From Rugalucina vietnamica (taxonomy: Eukaryota; Mollusca; Bivalvia; Lucinida; Lucinidae): DNA of 64,000 nucleotides. A model generated the notes under the pieces. The model searched no databases and was not told the DNA's origin. It saw only the letters and a program-made list of their open reading frames with translations. Position numbers and translations under genes: made by a program. Of this stretch, positions 1 to 11,117 are shown one piece after another. The stretch spans positions 57,343,817-57,407,816 of the forward strand of contig OZ024872.1 in the NCBI GenBank assembly GCA_964017185.1, read 5' to 3'. Positions within the stretch are counted from its first letter, which is position 1. Every line of letters begins with the position of its first letter.

Positions 1-426
1 TATCCAGTGATAAGCGAATATTAGTTGTCCAGTACGGTTTCGATTATATGGTAGACTTTACTGGGGGCGACTTCATGACGGTTATACCCAGCATTTCAAA
101 TTTCATGACTCGATATGATTTTCATATTCCAGCTATTATACAATCAAATTTTACCAATTATTTATGTGTCGTTTCAACATCAAAGGATTTTACAAATATA
201 TACCTTGATTCATCACCTCTATCTATGGTTAACTTAACATCTATAAACACTACGGAAGGAAATTACACAATATCTACAACAATCGTCTCTCCTGGGAAAC
301 ATTCCATCACCAGCAAAGGAATGGGCATTGGTTTCGGTGCCGTGTTGTATGGTATGTTCCCTCACGACTACTCCGGCTTCAGCATTCACAGCTATGGTTT
401 CCCTTTGGGAATGAGAACATCAATTG
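1..426 (+). CDS. exon: IgGFc-binding N-terminal domain (C-terminal half)
   Basis: The frame is open from position 3. It begins with DKRILVVQYG, continues with GGDFMTVIPSISNF and ends with SYGFPLGMRTSI. ILVVQYG, a hydrophobic (M/V)xP core and a closing SYG(F/Y)PxGMR are hallmarks of the IgGFc-binding N-terminal domain of mucin-associated and mollusc proteins. Four potential N-glycosylation sites (NFT, NLT, NTT, NYT) fit secretion. The frame runs on to a TGA at 483, but the GTAACT donor at 427 leaves one base (G) that joins in phase to the AA opening the exon at 3233. I therefore end the exon at 426. Confidence 0.72.
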
Positions 427-3400
427 GTAACTTATATTCAGAGTCCAAACTGCAATGTTACAGATCTTTTCGCTATTATTTTTGAAAATAGTTGACTAAA
501 TCAAAGAAAAAAAGAGCACCGACTAGAAGCTGACACAGATGTAGGATAATAAAACAACATATCATCATTAAGAATCAGGGGTAACTTAACTGAACCACGG
601 CTCAAAATATTATTAGTAAAACAATAAACCTTATTTAATGGCCCCTATCCAAAACAAACCACAATGGGCGGCCCCCGTGGCCGAGCGGTTAAGAGCGCTG
701 TCTCTTAATCACTCGATCATCTCACCGCTGTGTCTGGTGTAGGTTCGAGCCCCGCACTGGCCACATGTGAGACTAGCCAAGTTCTGTTTGCGGGTGTGCC
801 AGGTGGTTTTTCTCGGGGTACTCCCGTTTTCGCCCCACCTACTGATTGGCCCGTCTCATATGAGCTGAAATAATCTTGAAAGGGACGTTAAACTGAACTA
901 AAAAAAAACACACACACACAACTAGAAATTGGCTGCAAGCAAGGCTTTCAGTATACCCCCGCAAAATTATCTGAAGCTGACTAATAACTTCCTAAGTCGA
1001 ACATGCAGAAAATTTGTCAAAGATATCTTTTCAGCATTATAATTCTTCATGTACATCCTCAGTTCACTGTATGCACTATGATCATTGTTTATCATGAAAA
1101 ATGGTAAAAAATTGGCTAAGTTAAATAAAAGCTGTAAATTTGTCAAAAATTAAATTTTCAGCATGAAAATTATTCATGCACATCTAAAATATATCTGGAA
1201 CAAATCTACAAAGAATTTAAAAGAAACACTGAAAGCCCTAGGAGGAGATGATTTCACAAAGTATGCACTACCAACCATTATTGTATATAAGCAATGGTCA
1301 AGAAATGATTATGTTGAAAAATGATGTAAATTTGTCAAAAATCACTTTTTCAGTATTATAACTATTCATGCAGTATTGCACATCTTCAATATGTGTGGTA
1401 CATGTCTGCAAAGTATTGAAAAGAAATACTAAAAGCCCTAGGAGGAGTTGATTTCACAAACCATTATTGTATATAAGCAATGGTCAAAAAATGGTTATGT
1501 TAAAAAATGCTGTAAATTTGTCAAAAATCATTTTTTCAGCATTATAATTCTTCATGCACATCTTTAATATGTGTGGAACATGTATGCAAAGTATTGAAAA
1601 GAAATACTGAAAGCCCTAGGAGAAGTTGATTTCACAAACTATGAACTACCAACCATTATTGTGTATAGGCAATGGTCAAAAATGGCTATCTTGAAAAAAG
1701 CTGTAAATTTGTCAAAAATTATTTTTTCAGCATTATAATTCTTCATGCACATCTTCAATATGTGTGGAACATGTCTGCAAAGTATTGAAAAGAAATACTG
1801 AAAGCCCTAGGAGGAGTTGATTTCACAAACTATGCACTACCAACCATTATTGAATATGGCAATTATCGAAAATTGCCTAAGTTCAAAATGCTGTATATTT
1901 GTCAAAATTCATTTTTTCATCATAATACTTCTTCATGCATATCTTCAATATATCTGGCACATATCTTCAAAGTATCAAAATAGAATATTGAAAGCTGTAG
2001 GAGGAGTTGATTTCACAAAGTATGTACTATTAGCACTATGGCAAACATTCTATGTATAGGGTTAAAAAGTCCCATAACTCTTGCAAAACTGACCCTTTGG
2101 CCCCTAAATTCATATCACACATGTGTTGTCTAATTGTGCAGGTGTATTGAAAATTTGAAGAACATCGGGCAAAAACTACTTAAGTTATTCAGCAAATATG
2201 TCAAAATGTTGACGGAATGACGGAATCACGGAATTACGGACACGCTGAAAACAGTATACCCCTCTAAAACTTCGTTTTGCGGGGGGTATAAATGATCCCA
2301 GATACCAGCTTCTTTTTCATTATTCGAATCGTACTCATTCATTGCAAATTTTCTCAGAAAATTCGATTGGAGAAATATCATTTTAAGTCAAATGGACAGT
2401 TTTTTTTTCTAAAACTGGCCTCTTGCGATAAATATTATTTTTCAATTTTTTCGACAATAAGCATATTCTTTTCGTCATTTGCACAGTGCCTCGACGTAAA
2501 TGTCCACAAGGAATTTGATAGGAATAAGGTCATGCTCCAGTCCATGGGACATTTTTGTAAGATTTCGATTTTGCAAAATAATGGTATTTTAAACTGACGT
2601 CAAACATAGCCGTTGTAAGGAACTTTTCACCTAACACTGAAATCATTTACTAGAAAGTATTGCCAGCTGAGTTCGACAGGACGATCGGGCCATAAGTAAA
2701 TGACGTCGAATCTGTGGACTTTCAGATAAATGCCCAAAAATAACGAGTTTCAAAAAATGCAAAAAAGAAAGAAAAAAAAATCAACAAACAAACAAAGACC
2801 CATAGACCTTATCAGGTCAGTGAGGGCATTAAATGTCTTGTAATCAGAAACTTTGAGACACTATATACTCAAATTGTGCAAAGAACCGGGATATTTCTTA
2901 AATGCCTTTAAATGTATGCCAAAGTTGGGGTTGTTTACATTGCGCTAATGGATAAAAAGTATAGTGTTCCTTAAAATATTTTGAGCAGTGTATGATATGC
3001 ATATTATACTAAACATTACCGACATTAGCAATACAATACAACGACATCTCGTGCGAACAACAACAGAACTACCACTTAGGAAGAACCAGCAATAAATCAT
3101 TAGTTAAGAATTCAACGCTTTCATCTTTACACTACCCACGTTCAGATCGCGGATTTCATTAAGGTCGACTTATCCATTGCTATACTGCATTCAAACTAAA
3201 CTACTGAAAGTTTTCATTCAATCCCATTTTAGAATGTTCAAAAGTTACAACGACATTACATCCACCATCTCAGTCGCCTACCAAAACAACGCAAACGACT
3301 GTGTCTACTGTACCAGCTCCTGTAGCGTCTACTACCACTACATCACACTCGAATTACACGGGTATGGGTAAAATATAATTACATTATTTTAAAATGTTTG

Positions 3401-3948
3401 CCGGTGCTTAGCATATACAGTAGAGAAGTTTGTTATTTGACAGCAGTGAATCCAAACGGGAGATGACTTCATTTTTCTTCAGACTCAGACTGAAAGGGGT
3501 AATAACTTTCAGACCAAACTAAAGAAAACGAGAACGTGCATTAACCAGATAAAATCTTTGTAAGAACTGTAAATCATTCAGGTTCGTCATCGGCCGTTTA
3601 GAAAATTACTGCGCTACCGAAATACATGACTGAACGAAAATGCCGACTGGGAAGGACTAGAGCCAGTCTTTGATTAAACATTTTAACAATAACTCTATTT
3701 CAGGATCTAGTATTACCTGTTTCGAATGTTTCGATGTCACTCACTTGTACCTGTGTAATACCCTGAAAACCTGCCACGTATCTGAGGTGAGTAGCATCAC
3801 AACTGAATGTATGAATGTATATTCCTATCAAAAAGTTTTATTAGAGAAGATAATACTACTATACACAGATATTCGTACATGCACATAGCGATTGTAAGAG
3901 ACAATGGTAATAACTTTTAATATATCTAGCCTATGGTAACCTATATTG

Positions 3949-3980
<32 letters not shown>

Positions 3981-3992
3981 TTTTTTTTTTTT

Positions 3993-4023
<31 letters not shown>

Positions 4024-7000
4024 TTTGTTTTTTTTTGTTAAACAAGTGCATGTACACCACGTACTTTTCCAGGTGTGTTTTATAAAGAAAACTAGAGCAA
4101 GCAATGACTACGTCAGCTACCAAACTGGTTGCATGGACCAGGATGTGGGTTATGTTTCCTTATTTGTTTCTGCAAGCTATGATTTTCGCTGCTTAAGTCG
4201 GAAACGAAAATGATCAAAGTAGTATAACTTTTTTCAACATCTTGAAATAGTTTTATTCAATGGAGAACAGATCTACTGTGGAGAACAGATCTACTGTGTT
4301 ATATAATTGTTATAATGAGAGCAAAACTTAAAATGAAAGGTCAAGAAAAATAATCCGCAGAAGCACCAGAGCAGAGATTTTAAGTATTTACATTCCATAA
4401 GCATGTTCCAGAAAGATATTATCTACGAGATAAAACAGCAAAACTTTCATCTGATGATTACAACTATATTTAGTTTTAAAATTCGTGCTTTTAACCAGTC
4501 TTGTCCTGATTTTGACTTAGTCTTGTACCACGCGGAGAACAGGCGGAAAGATAAGAAGCTTAGCACAGTCGGTAGAGTGTATGGAGTGCTGCAATGGGAG
4601 TTTTTGCAACTCACAAGGATGTGGTGGACAAGGTAATAATATTTTGTCCTCTACCTCTATCCATGCTACCTATTGCGGATGCAGGGCTATGCAAGTGGTT
4701 TTATAGATCGTGTTTTTTATTAGTGGATGTGCACGCGTACAAATTTTGTGCGATAAACTTAGTGGTTCTACAACGCCCACATTGTTTATTGTCAACTCCC
4801 CGTGACATATTATATCCCGTTTTAACTGCTTAGTTAACGGAATACGGGACCAAAATGACCTTTGCCACGATATTTACAAAATGGCATTATAACAATCGGC
4901 TTTGTCACCCTTAAGACAAAATACTTTCCTGTCTTGGTCTATTGTCCATATCTCAGAAAATGACACAAAAATGTCAGTCATGGCAAGTTAGAATAAAAAT
5001 ATAAAACAACATCTGTCACAGATATATGACAATGAAACTTCGCCACCGAACTGAATTTACACGAGCATATTTTTCTGCGACAAACCTACTTTCTCAAAGA
5101 AAATTTGTCCGTGAAAACGAGGCCTAAAAGTCTCGTAGTTTCTATCAATCTCAATCTGTACCAGAAAAATCCACAATTAAACGTCTCATTTTCTGTTTAA
5201 TTTAGGCCTACCAGAAAGAAATAGTAGAGGCCCTATATGTTTTGACTGCCAGCATGTGGAAGTAGTGGATGAATGTAACATGGTGAAGCTATGCCATCAT
5301 GACGAGGTAACGTAAAAGATAAATTGAAAACATGAAAACATAGAAAAAATAAAATCCATTTATTTGCCAAGAATAAAAATTACATACTGCCAATGCAAAA
5401 CTTAACATACCAGCCAAAGTAAAACAGAGGACCAATGGTCTTGTAAATGCTCTCCTTAGATCTGCTATATGTACCAATAAACATGTTTGAAAAATATGGT
5501 ATATAGCCCCAGTGCGGGGGCAGATTAAGCCTTGGGACCATATTTTTTCTGGAATAAATATTCAGTCTTTCGGTCTAGTTGCCAAGTTTCTGCTAGTTTT
5601 CACTTCAAATGACATTTAAACAGTTTTACCCATTCACAGGCGACCCATGTTGATCTTGCCCTAAAATAGGTCAAGGCCGTAAAATAGGTCAGGGACATCA
5701 CAGAGTCATGATTTAAAATCATAATGTCATACTCTACTCCCTGATGCTACATTCCAAGTTTCCGGAAAAGAATATTTTTGAAAAGTTTATAGCATATATG
5801 GGCATGGTGGCCATCTTTGTCATGTCCCCTGAATTATTTATAAATTGGCTGAGACACAATCAGGGTTGCCTTTTGTGTTGCACTTGAGGCAAAAAAGTAA
5901 CCTCTTTGTATTTTCATTTTTCTTGGTTTATAATAACGTATGACCTATCAGGTTTATATTCCAGTAATAATTCTTTTGGCTCTCGCGTTTTTCAAATTTC
6001 ACCATAGTGGGAAATGGGAATAGTTCAGAAAAAGAGCTTCAAGCCAGTGTTTTGGGCTGCTTAAATAAGATCATATGCAGCCTAGATAAGTCATTGTTCC
6101 ATGCTGCAGTTAATTTAATACAATGTAACATGTGTGGTTGCATATGAAAAATTGAAGGAAACCTTGACTGCAACACACATTTTATTTCTAGGGTGTCTCT
6201 TAACATGGGGCTACGGACTCTACAGGTCATAGAAAAAATTAATTGTACTATATCTTCTGTCCTTAATAATTTCTGGGGATATCATTTTGATGGGTTGTAC
6301 TAGACCACAGTCTGAAAAAAAATCAGGCCATATCATCTCATTTAATAGGAACCTTATCTTTTAATTTCATTTTGAACCTAGGGGCTACGGACTCTACATA
6401 GAAAATGACTATTTTTAGAAGATCATTGCTCTTCTCTGAGAAGTTAATTTCAATTTTTAATGATTCTAATCTGTCATTTGGCTTCATTTAGAAAGACTAA
6501 ATACAAAATAAAACTATTTAAAGCATTTGTCCAATTATTTCAACATGTGAACTGTAAACACCATGAAAATCTAAAAAATACTACAAATGAACAGTTTCAC
6601 TTCATTCTCCATATTTTCATTAATTTTAGTCCAAATGCAAAGCCGTAAAAAGTATATTACAGGGGACATAGGTCTCCTTAGCTCTAGAGCCATATGCAAC
6701 ATATTTCATTCATGAACATTAAAGCAAACATGTTTACAAAACACCCTAAATAAAAGTGCAACATCATAACATATGAAAAACATTGTTTTTTAGCATATAA
6801 TCTCTCCCTGACGCAAAATATTGTACACAATATGGTATCATTATATATCGCCAGAAAGCGTATTATCCCAGTGTTATAATAGAATAAAAACATTAGGTAT
6901 TGGATAATTTCCCACTGAATTACAGATGCATAACATGACCAAGGTAGTAAAGGCAACCCTGATTGTGTCTCAGCTTTATACATTGGTTCCTCCTATGTAT

Positions 7001-8062
7001 ATATGCTTCCTATGAAATTTAGATTTGATTGTCCAAGCGGTTTCAGAGAAGATCTTTGAATATTATGAAACTATTAATGTATATTGCCCCGGGGTGGGGA
7101 CAGACAAACCCCTGGGGTTTATTTGTTTTCAGAATCATATATCTTTGGTCCATTTGCCCACTCCTGCAAGTTTTTCTCTTTAAATGACGTTTTGACAATT
7201 TACCCCCATTCAAATGCATAAGTGACATATGTTGACCTTGTCGTAAAATAGGTCAAGGTCATCACAGTGTCATGATTTATACCTACATCAAAGTACTCTT
7301 GTCACCAATGCTACATGGCAAGTTTCGTTCAAATCGGTCCACCTGTTTCGGGGAAGAAGAATTTTGATGGGTTTATACTATATGGAATATAGAATGGAAT
7401 ACTTATAATCACATTGGTTCCCCTTATAGATGCTTCTTGTATTATTTGGCTTTGATTGGCCAAGAGCTTTCAGAGAAGCTCTGTGAGCCTTCGGCTCAGA
7501 TGAGCTAAAACAAGCACTCGTTTTATGACTCGAAGAACGATCATGTATTTTGAAGCAATGCTTAAATATTTTATCTATTTTCGTGTAGGTTTGCAGTATC
7601 CAAGAATTTGAGTGGGGTGATACATATAGGCATTACAGTTTGGGATGTGCACCAAAGTTCCAGGTATTTTAAATGCATCAGAATGTATTTAGTTTGCAAT
7701 ACGTTACTATTTAGTCTTCAGTAATAATTCTATTTAATAAAGTAACATTACTTTATCTTCATATTCCGTTACCACGTCCATATTTCAAGAATATACATGT
7801 AGGTGCAACTTAACTTCGATCTTTTGAACAGTGCACATCATCCAAACGGTCCACTTCTGTCTGTGAGAACTGCTGTTCCGAAGATTACTGTAATACCAAA
7901 TGTACAAGAACGATGTCCTCGGTCCAAATTATAGGTAAGATCTCTCTCGAAACCTACTTTGTGTTGTTTGTCTAATGTTAAAAGATTGTTTTAATTTACT
8001 TTTCTCTTGTTACAGTATCACTCCTTATATCTACACTATTTAAAGTCAAACATTATGATTAA
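1..8062 (+). CDS. IgGFc-binding domain / two Ly6-uPAR domain protein, 5' partial
   Basis: Nine exons joined by GT/AG borders with agreeing phases: <3-426, 3233-3361, 3704-3786, 4073-4144, 4521-4632, 5206-5306, 7589-7663, 7832-7934, 8016-8062; 381 residues plus stop in the window. In order: the C-terminal half of an IgGFc-binding N-terminal domain, a Thr/Pro/Ser-rich linker, two cysteine-rich domains with the CxxC...GC...CC...CN layout of Ly6/uPAR (three-finger) folds, and a short hydrophobic tail. The N-terminus lies left of the window. The many N-glycosylation sequons and paired cysteines point to a secreted or surface-anchored protein, perhaps mucus- or immunity-related (inference). No published protein with this domain order is known to me. 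The intron after 7934 and the last exon are the least certain parts; the tail could be a GPI signal but is short. Introns hold a tandem-repeat element and a Helitron-like element. Confidence 0.68.
667..900 (+). repeat. tRNA-derived SINE
   Basis: The head GTGGCCGAGCGGTTAAGAGC is an A box of a type II (Leu/Ser-like) tRNA and GGTTCGAGCCCCG is a B box. The body TGAGACTAGCCAAGTTCTG...CCCACCTACTGATTGG ends with GAAAGGGACGTTAAACTGAAC and an A-rich tail. Further copies lie near 30258, 57684, 52742 (minus) and 20905 (minus, head lost). Confidence 0.85.
949..2291. mobile_element. terminal-inverted element with five tandem ~190 bp units
   Basis: It starts with GTATACCCCCGCAAAA and ends with TTTTGCGGGGGGTATA, an inverted pair; the right end also folds back on itself around AAAACTTCGTTTT. 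Between about 1100 and 2050 a unit of ~190 bp repeats five times, each with CTGTAAATTTGTCAAAA, AGCCCTAGGAGGAG and TTGATTTCACAAA. This resembles bivalve non-autonomous elements with a core tandem array (pearl / Helitron-like). It sits in the first intron of gene 1. Confidence 0.65.
3233..3361 (+). CDS. exon: Thr/Pro/Ser-rich linker
   Basis: Follows a pyrimidine-rich acceptor ending CCATTTTAG. In the phase set by the neighbours it reads CSKVTTTLHPPSQSP, then TKTTQTTVSTVPAP, then VASTTTTSHSNYTG. This is a mucin-like stretch suited to O-glycosylation, linking the IgGFc-type domain to the Ly6-like domains. The donor GTATGG at 3362 leaves one G that pairs with GA of the next exon. A longer cysteine-containing frame overlaps here but does not fit the phases. 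Confidence 0.6.
3704..4632 (+). CDS. three exons: first Ly6/uPAR-like domain
   Basis: Exons 3704-3786, 4073-4144 and 4521-4632. The translation runs CFECFDV...CNTLKTCHVSE, then VCFIKK...YQTGC, then SCTTRR...ECMECCNGSFCN. The spacing CxxC - C - C - VC - GC - C - C - CC - CN is the disulphide plan of Ly6/uPAR three-finger domains. The same three-exon split recurs in the second domain with identical phases, which indicates exon-set duplication. The donor at 4145 (GTGGGT) is weak. A poly-T tract fills the intron before the middle exon. Confidence 0.62.
3951..4040. repeat. poly-T tract with single G interruptions
   Basis: Nearly 90 bases of T broken by single G at semi-regular spacing. It lies in the intron just upstream of the acceptor at 4072. 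Confidence 0.9.
5206..7934 (+). CDS. three exons: second Ly6/uPAR-like domain
   Basis: Exons 5206-5306, 7589-7663 and 7832-7934. The translation runs ICFDCQHVEVVDECN...LCHHDE, then VCSIQEFEWGDTYRHYSLGC, then CTSSKRSTSVCENCCSEDYC with NTKC following. Cysteine order and exon phases copy the first domain (3704-4632). The 2.3 kb intron between the first two exons contains a Helitron-like element. Confidence 0.66.
5415..7513 (+). mobile_element. Helitron-like non-autonomous element
   Basis: It opens with AGAGGACCAATGGTC like the element at 46.2 kb and contains diverged copies of a ~450 bp unit (AAAATAGGTCAAGG, TATAGCCCC motifs). It closes with the hairpin GAGCCTTCGGCTC (7485-7497) followed within 7 bases by CTAA, the 3' end structure known for Helitrons. 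It lies in the intron between 5306 and 7589. Confidence 0.55.
8016..8062 (+). CDS. probable last exon, hydrophobic tail
   Basis: The strong acceptor (CTTTTCTCTTGTTACAG) and the phase (G|TA) fit the exon ending at 7934. Together they give VQIIVSLLISTLFKVKHYD and stop. The hydrophobic run of about 13 residues is short for a membrane span; it could be a weak GPI-type tail or simply the C-terminus. An ATTAAA overlaps the stop. Confidence 0.45.
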
Positions 8063-8886
8063 AACAGGTAATAATGCATGGCTTCTCAATCTATAGGTCT
8101 ACTATAAATAATGTCGATGTTGTCACTTCACACCATAGACGAATTTTCTGGCAGTAAGGCTAAAGAAACACGTCATTAAGCTAGTTTAATATTTGTATTA
8201 TTAATATGATGTGCATGTTTTACAGGTTGATTGTCACCACTTTAAAGATTGAATTGTGATTCATATTTATTCACAAATATATTAATTGAATATATTTTCT
8301 TCACCTTTATGCGTCTTGTTTCATTACATGATTTCAAAGGCAATGTTCTTAAAATATATCTTATATGGTGTCTAAAATATCAAAATAATTATTATATACA
8401 ATGATAATGAATTTTAAAACGAGTTCACAAACAATATACGTATTGTGAACCAAGAAAGCAGCTGTTTCCCAGTAGAAGGTGACTCGACTCACATAACCGA
8501 ACCAAATATAATATGCACATACACAATGACTTCAGTCACTGAAATCAATATAAAAAATAAGGAATAGAACGATAGATCTACAACAGACCTTTTTGACTTC
8601 TTACAGTATCAAGTGTTGGCAGAATCAAATTAAATTAATTGCGTTGAATTTGTAATAGGGGGTTTTCTGATTTTTGTTTGCGCCATTTCCTACTGTAACC
8701 TTGATTTCAATATTTGGATGCAAGTTTCAAATCTTTCTATATAATAATGTGATAACCCAAGCACAGTTACTATGCTTCCTTCTTTAATTGCATGTCGGTG
8801 GGTCGGTGGTCAAACTCTATGATAGCCCTACTTGAAGATATTTTATTTGGTTGGTACCAGAGCTATTATCTTGGCCCACCGGAGTT

Positions 8887-8917
<31 letters not shown>

Positions 8918-8929
8918 CAGTGATATTGT
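8063..8929. other. intergenic, no gene seen
   Basis: AT-rich sequence with no convincing ORF or splice-bounded exon. It has a poly-T run at about 8889-8917. Confidence 0.5.
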
Positions 8930-9175
8930 TTTGCTTTCCAGGAATCTTCATTCACAATGCAGCAAATTGTATCTGTATTGGGTCCTCGTTTTTGGTTCAT
9001 CATTGTGTTTACTGATTATGATTTATGTATTTGTCCGTGATGATTCATTGACCAGCTAAAGATTAACTACGAGGACCAAACAACGAAATGTTGTGAAACG
9101 CTGCAGAAGCTGCGGGTGAGGTTAAGCGCCTATAAAATCAATTTAAGCCCCCCTCCCACCAGTAATATATCCCAC
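8930..9175 (-). mobile_element. terminal repeat of RT element, left part of a split copy
   Basis: Reverse complement of the repeat seen at 16.2-16.66 kb: GAGGACTCACAGATACAATA, then CCTCAGCTTCTGCAG, then ACTGGCGGGC. It breaks off inside the ATATTACTG...CAGTAAT palindrome. The missing part resumes about 1.95 kb further right (11118). Confidence 0.65.
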
Positions 9176-9596
9176 CTCCCGCCAGATTGTATTCTTATTA
9201 TTATTGGCCTTTATGAGTTTGATTTTAAAACTTTTATTATAAAGCGCTTATAATGTAAAACTTATCTATGCCTGTCGCCCCTGCGAGTATATAGACATTG
9301 TGATTTGAACATTAAGGCAGTAAAAATTTTGATCAGATTGTATGGTTCTGCAGTATTTTATAATAATACGTTGCTTGTATTAAAGTAACATTTCCCCCAA
9401 GTTATTACTGTAATTTTCCACATTAACGCGTATATGTATACATATTGTCATGATTTGCCTTAATCTTGATTCTTTGACTATAGCACTGATATTAATATCT
9501 ACTTATATTATTTTGAGCTGTCTATTATATAATACAGGTAATTTGATATTATTGTTTTAACATAAACAATTAACCTTTTTATTATCAATACATGCG

Positions 9597-9759
9597 CAAC
9601 TAAGTTTTAAACGTTTGTGGAAAAGTACAGTAGTGAGAAATAGTAACAAAGTCAGTATTTTTCCTTGATTTATTTGATAGGAAAAAGAATTAACTAAAAC
9701 AGGACGCAATTTTGATTATGTCTTATACATCAGCAAAACTTGGAAAGCTTTTGGATTGA
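9597..9759 (+). pseudogene. relic tandem copy of the RING gene 5' end
   Basis: AACTAAGTTTTAAACGTTT recurs at 9597 and 9782, and both copies lead to an ATG followed by a similar start. The relic reads M-S-Y-T-S-A-K-L-G-K-L-L-D-stop (9718-9759). The intact gene reads M-T-S-T-A-S-K-K-I-R-K-L-L-E-C. This shows a partial, decayed duplication of promoter, leader and first codons. Confidence 0.6.
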
Positions 9760-9906
9760 TCGCGTTGCCATGACTACGTATGGAACTAAGTTTTAAACGT
9801 TTTAGTGCAAGTACATTAAAATCTGAATAATTTGTATCAGCTGGAAAATAAATAATTGTTTTGTCCTTGGATCTATTGGTTGGAAAAAATGAGCCATTAA
9901 ATCAGA

Positions 9907-10845
9907 ATGACGTCAACTGCATCGAAGAAAATTCGAAAGCTTTTGGAGTGTCCACTTTGCAACGAACAGTTCAAAGTGCCAAAAACTTTACCATGTTTGC
10001 ATAGCTTTTGTGCTGACTGCTTGAACAAACATATAGTGAAGATAAGACCGGACTTTTATTGTCCCTCATGCAGTGCCGGACCAAATAAACTATTCATAGC
10101 TGGATGTCATACTGCGGAAAATCTTTCAACTAATACAGGTATTGAACAATTCTTTGACATCTGTGATTTGGTTGAAAAACTCGAAGAAGAACTGACAAAG
10201 AAATCTAAAGAATTCGAAGAAGAGTTGGCGAAATCTCGCAAGTTAGCCAAAGAAAGCGAGGTAGAACTGCAACAAACACGCCAGTCAGTAAATGAACGAG
10301 ACGACCAGTTGGCGAAAACTCGTCAGTCACTTACAGAGCGCGAAAATGAATTAACACAATCGCACAAGAAAATCAAAGAACTGGAAGATAAGTTGTCAAC
10401 AAAGGGCAATTTAGTCCAAGAACTCGAAGGAAATTTGACAAAAGCGAGAAAATCTCTCGAAAAGCAAGACGACATTGTGGCAAGACTGTGTGAATTCATT
10501 CACGAGCTGGATGAGGAGGCGTCCGTAAAACAAACATGGCATCCGAATATGACTTTTCCGCCTCGACGAAGCATTCTGAAATCAACTCGAAATACAGGTG
10601 TGAAAAGAGTCACTTTTAGACTCACTCCGTCTATTAAACTTATTTCGCCTAATAGGAAGACCGACTACTCATCAATAAATGACGGTAATGATATTAAAAT
10701 GGTCAGTTTCAAAGATTCTCCGTCTATTGGAAGCAAAAACACGTTATCACTGAACCAGACATGGAAGCTGCAAGACAATACTGGAGTGTATAAATGCCAG
10801 GAGGGATGTACTTGTATTGGATGTGCGCTTAATCATCGCGTATAA
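9907..10845 (+). CDS. intronless RING finger / coiled-coil protein (TRIM-like, no B-box)
   Basis: 312 residues in one exon. An N-terminal C3HC4 RING has ligands C15, C18, C30, H32, C35, C38, C52 and C55 (ECPLC, PCLHSFCADC, CPSC), so E3 ubiquitin ligase activity is likely. No B-box follows. About residues 88-200 form a highly charged coiled coil with repeated E-L-x-K/T-S-R heptads, probably for dimerisation. The C-terminal third has two similar motifs, KRVTFRLTPSIK and KMVSFKDSPSIG, and ends with a Cys cluster (C297, C301, C303, C306). Bivalves carry many intronless RING/TRIM genes, but I cannot assign an orthologue. The start is supported by alignment with the relic copy upstream. A possible ATTAAA poly(A) signal lies at 10895. 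Confidence 0.85.
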   Translation: MTSTASKKIRKLLECPLCNEQFKVPKTLPCLHSFCADCLNKHIVKIRPDFYCPSCSAGPNKLFIAGCHTAENLSTNTGIEQFFDICDLVEKLEEELTKKSKEFEEELAKSRKLAKESEVELQQTRQSVNERDDQLAKTRQSLTERENELTQSHKKIKELEDKLSTKGNLVQELEGNLTKARKSLEKQDDIVARLCEFIHELDEEASVKQTWHPNMTFPPRRSILKSTRNTGVKRVTFRLTPSIKLISPNRKTDYSSINDGNDIKMVSFKDSPSIGSKNTLSLNQTWKLQDNTGVYKCQEGCTCIGCALNHRV

Positions 10846-10894
10846 GTTGGTATACAGTGTTTAAAGTTGAAACCGACTGTTTGAGGACATAACG

Positions 10895-10900
10895 ATTAAA
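10895..10900 (+). promoter_or_regulatory. possible poly(A) signal of the RING gene
   Basis: ATTAAA 50 bases after the stop codon, the first such hexamer downstream. Confidence 0.35.
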
Positions 10901-11117
10901 GCTCGTTTTAATTTCATAACAATTCTGTCACAATGGTCTCTGACACATTACGAAAACTTGCCCATGTACGTAATATATAATAATTTTAGCTGTAAAAAGA
11001 AACTTTCGTTCAAAAAATTATATCTTTAAAATGTTTGCTGACCGATTCAAATGACCTACCAAATCCATGTTTTGGATTATATAAATGAAAATGTGTATAA
11101 CCTGTATACCCAAATAA

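Noticed and set aside
48..485. Complete 145 aa ORF starting at ATG 48
   Set aside because: The frame is open upstream to the window edge and shows domain sequence before the ATG. The end beyond 426 is intron read-through by phase analysis.
667..760. Functional tRNA gene
   Set aside because: It has A and B boxes, but the body and tail are shared with four dispersed copies, so it is a SINE.
3941..4123. Lysine-rich ORF on the minus strand
   Set aside because: Product of the poly-T tract.
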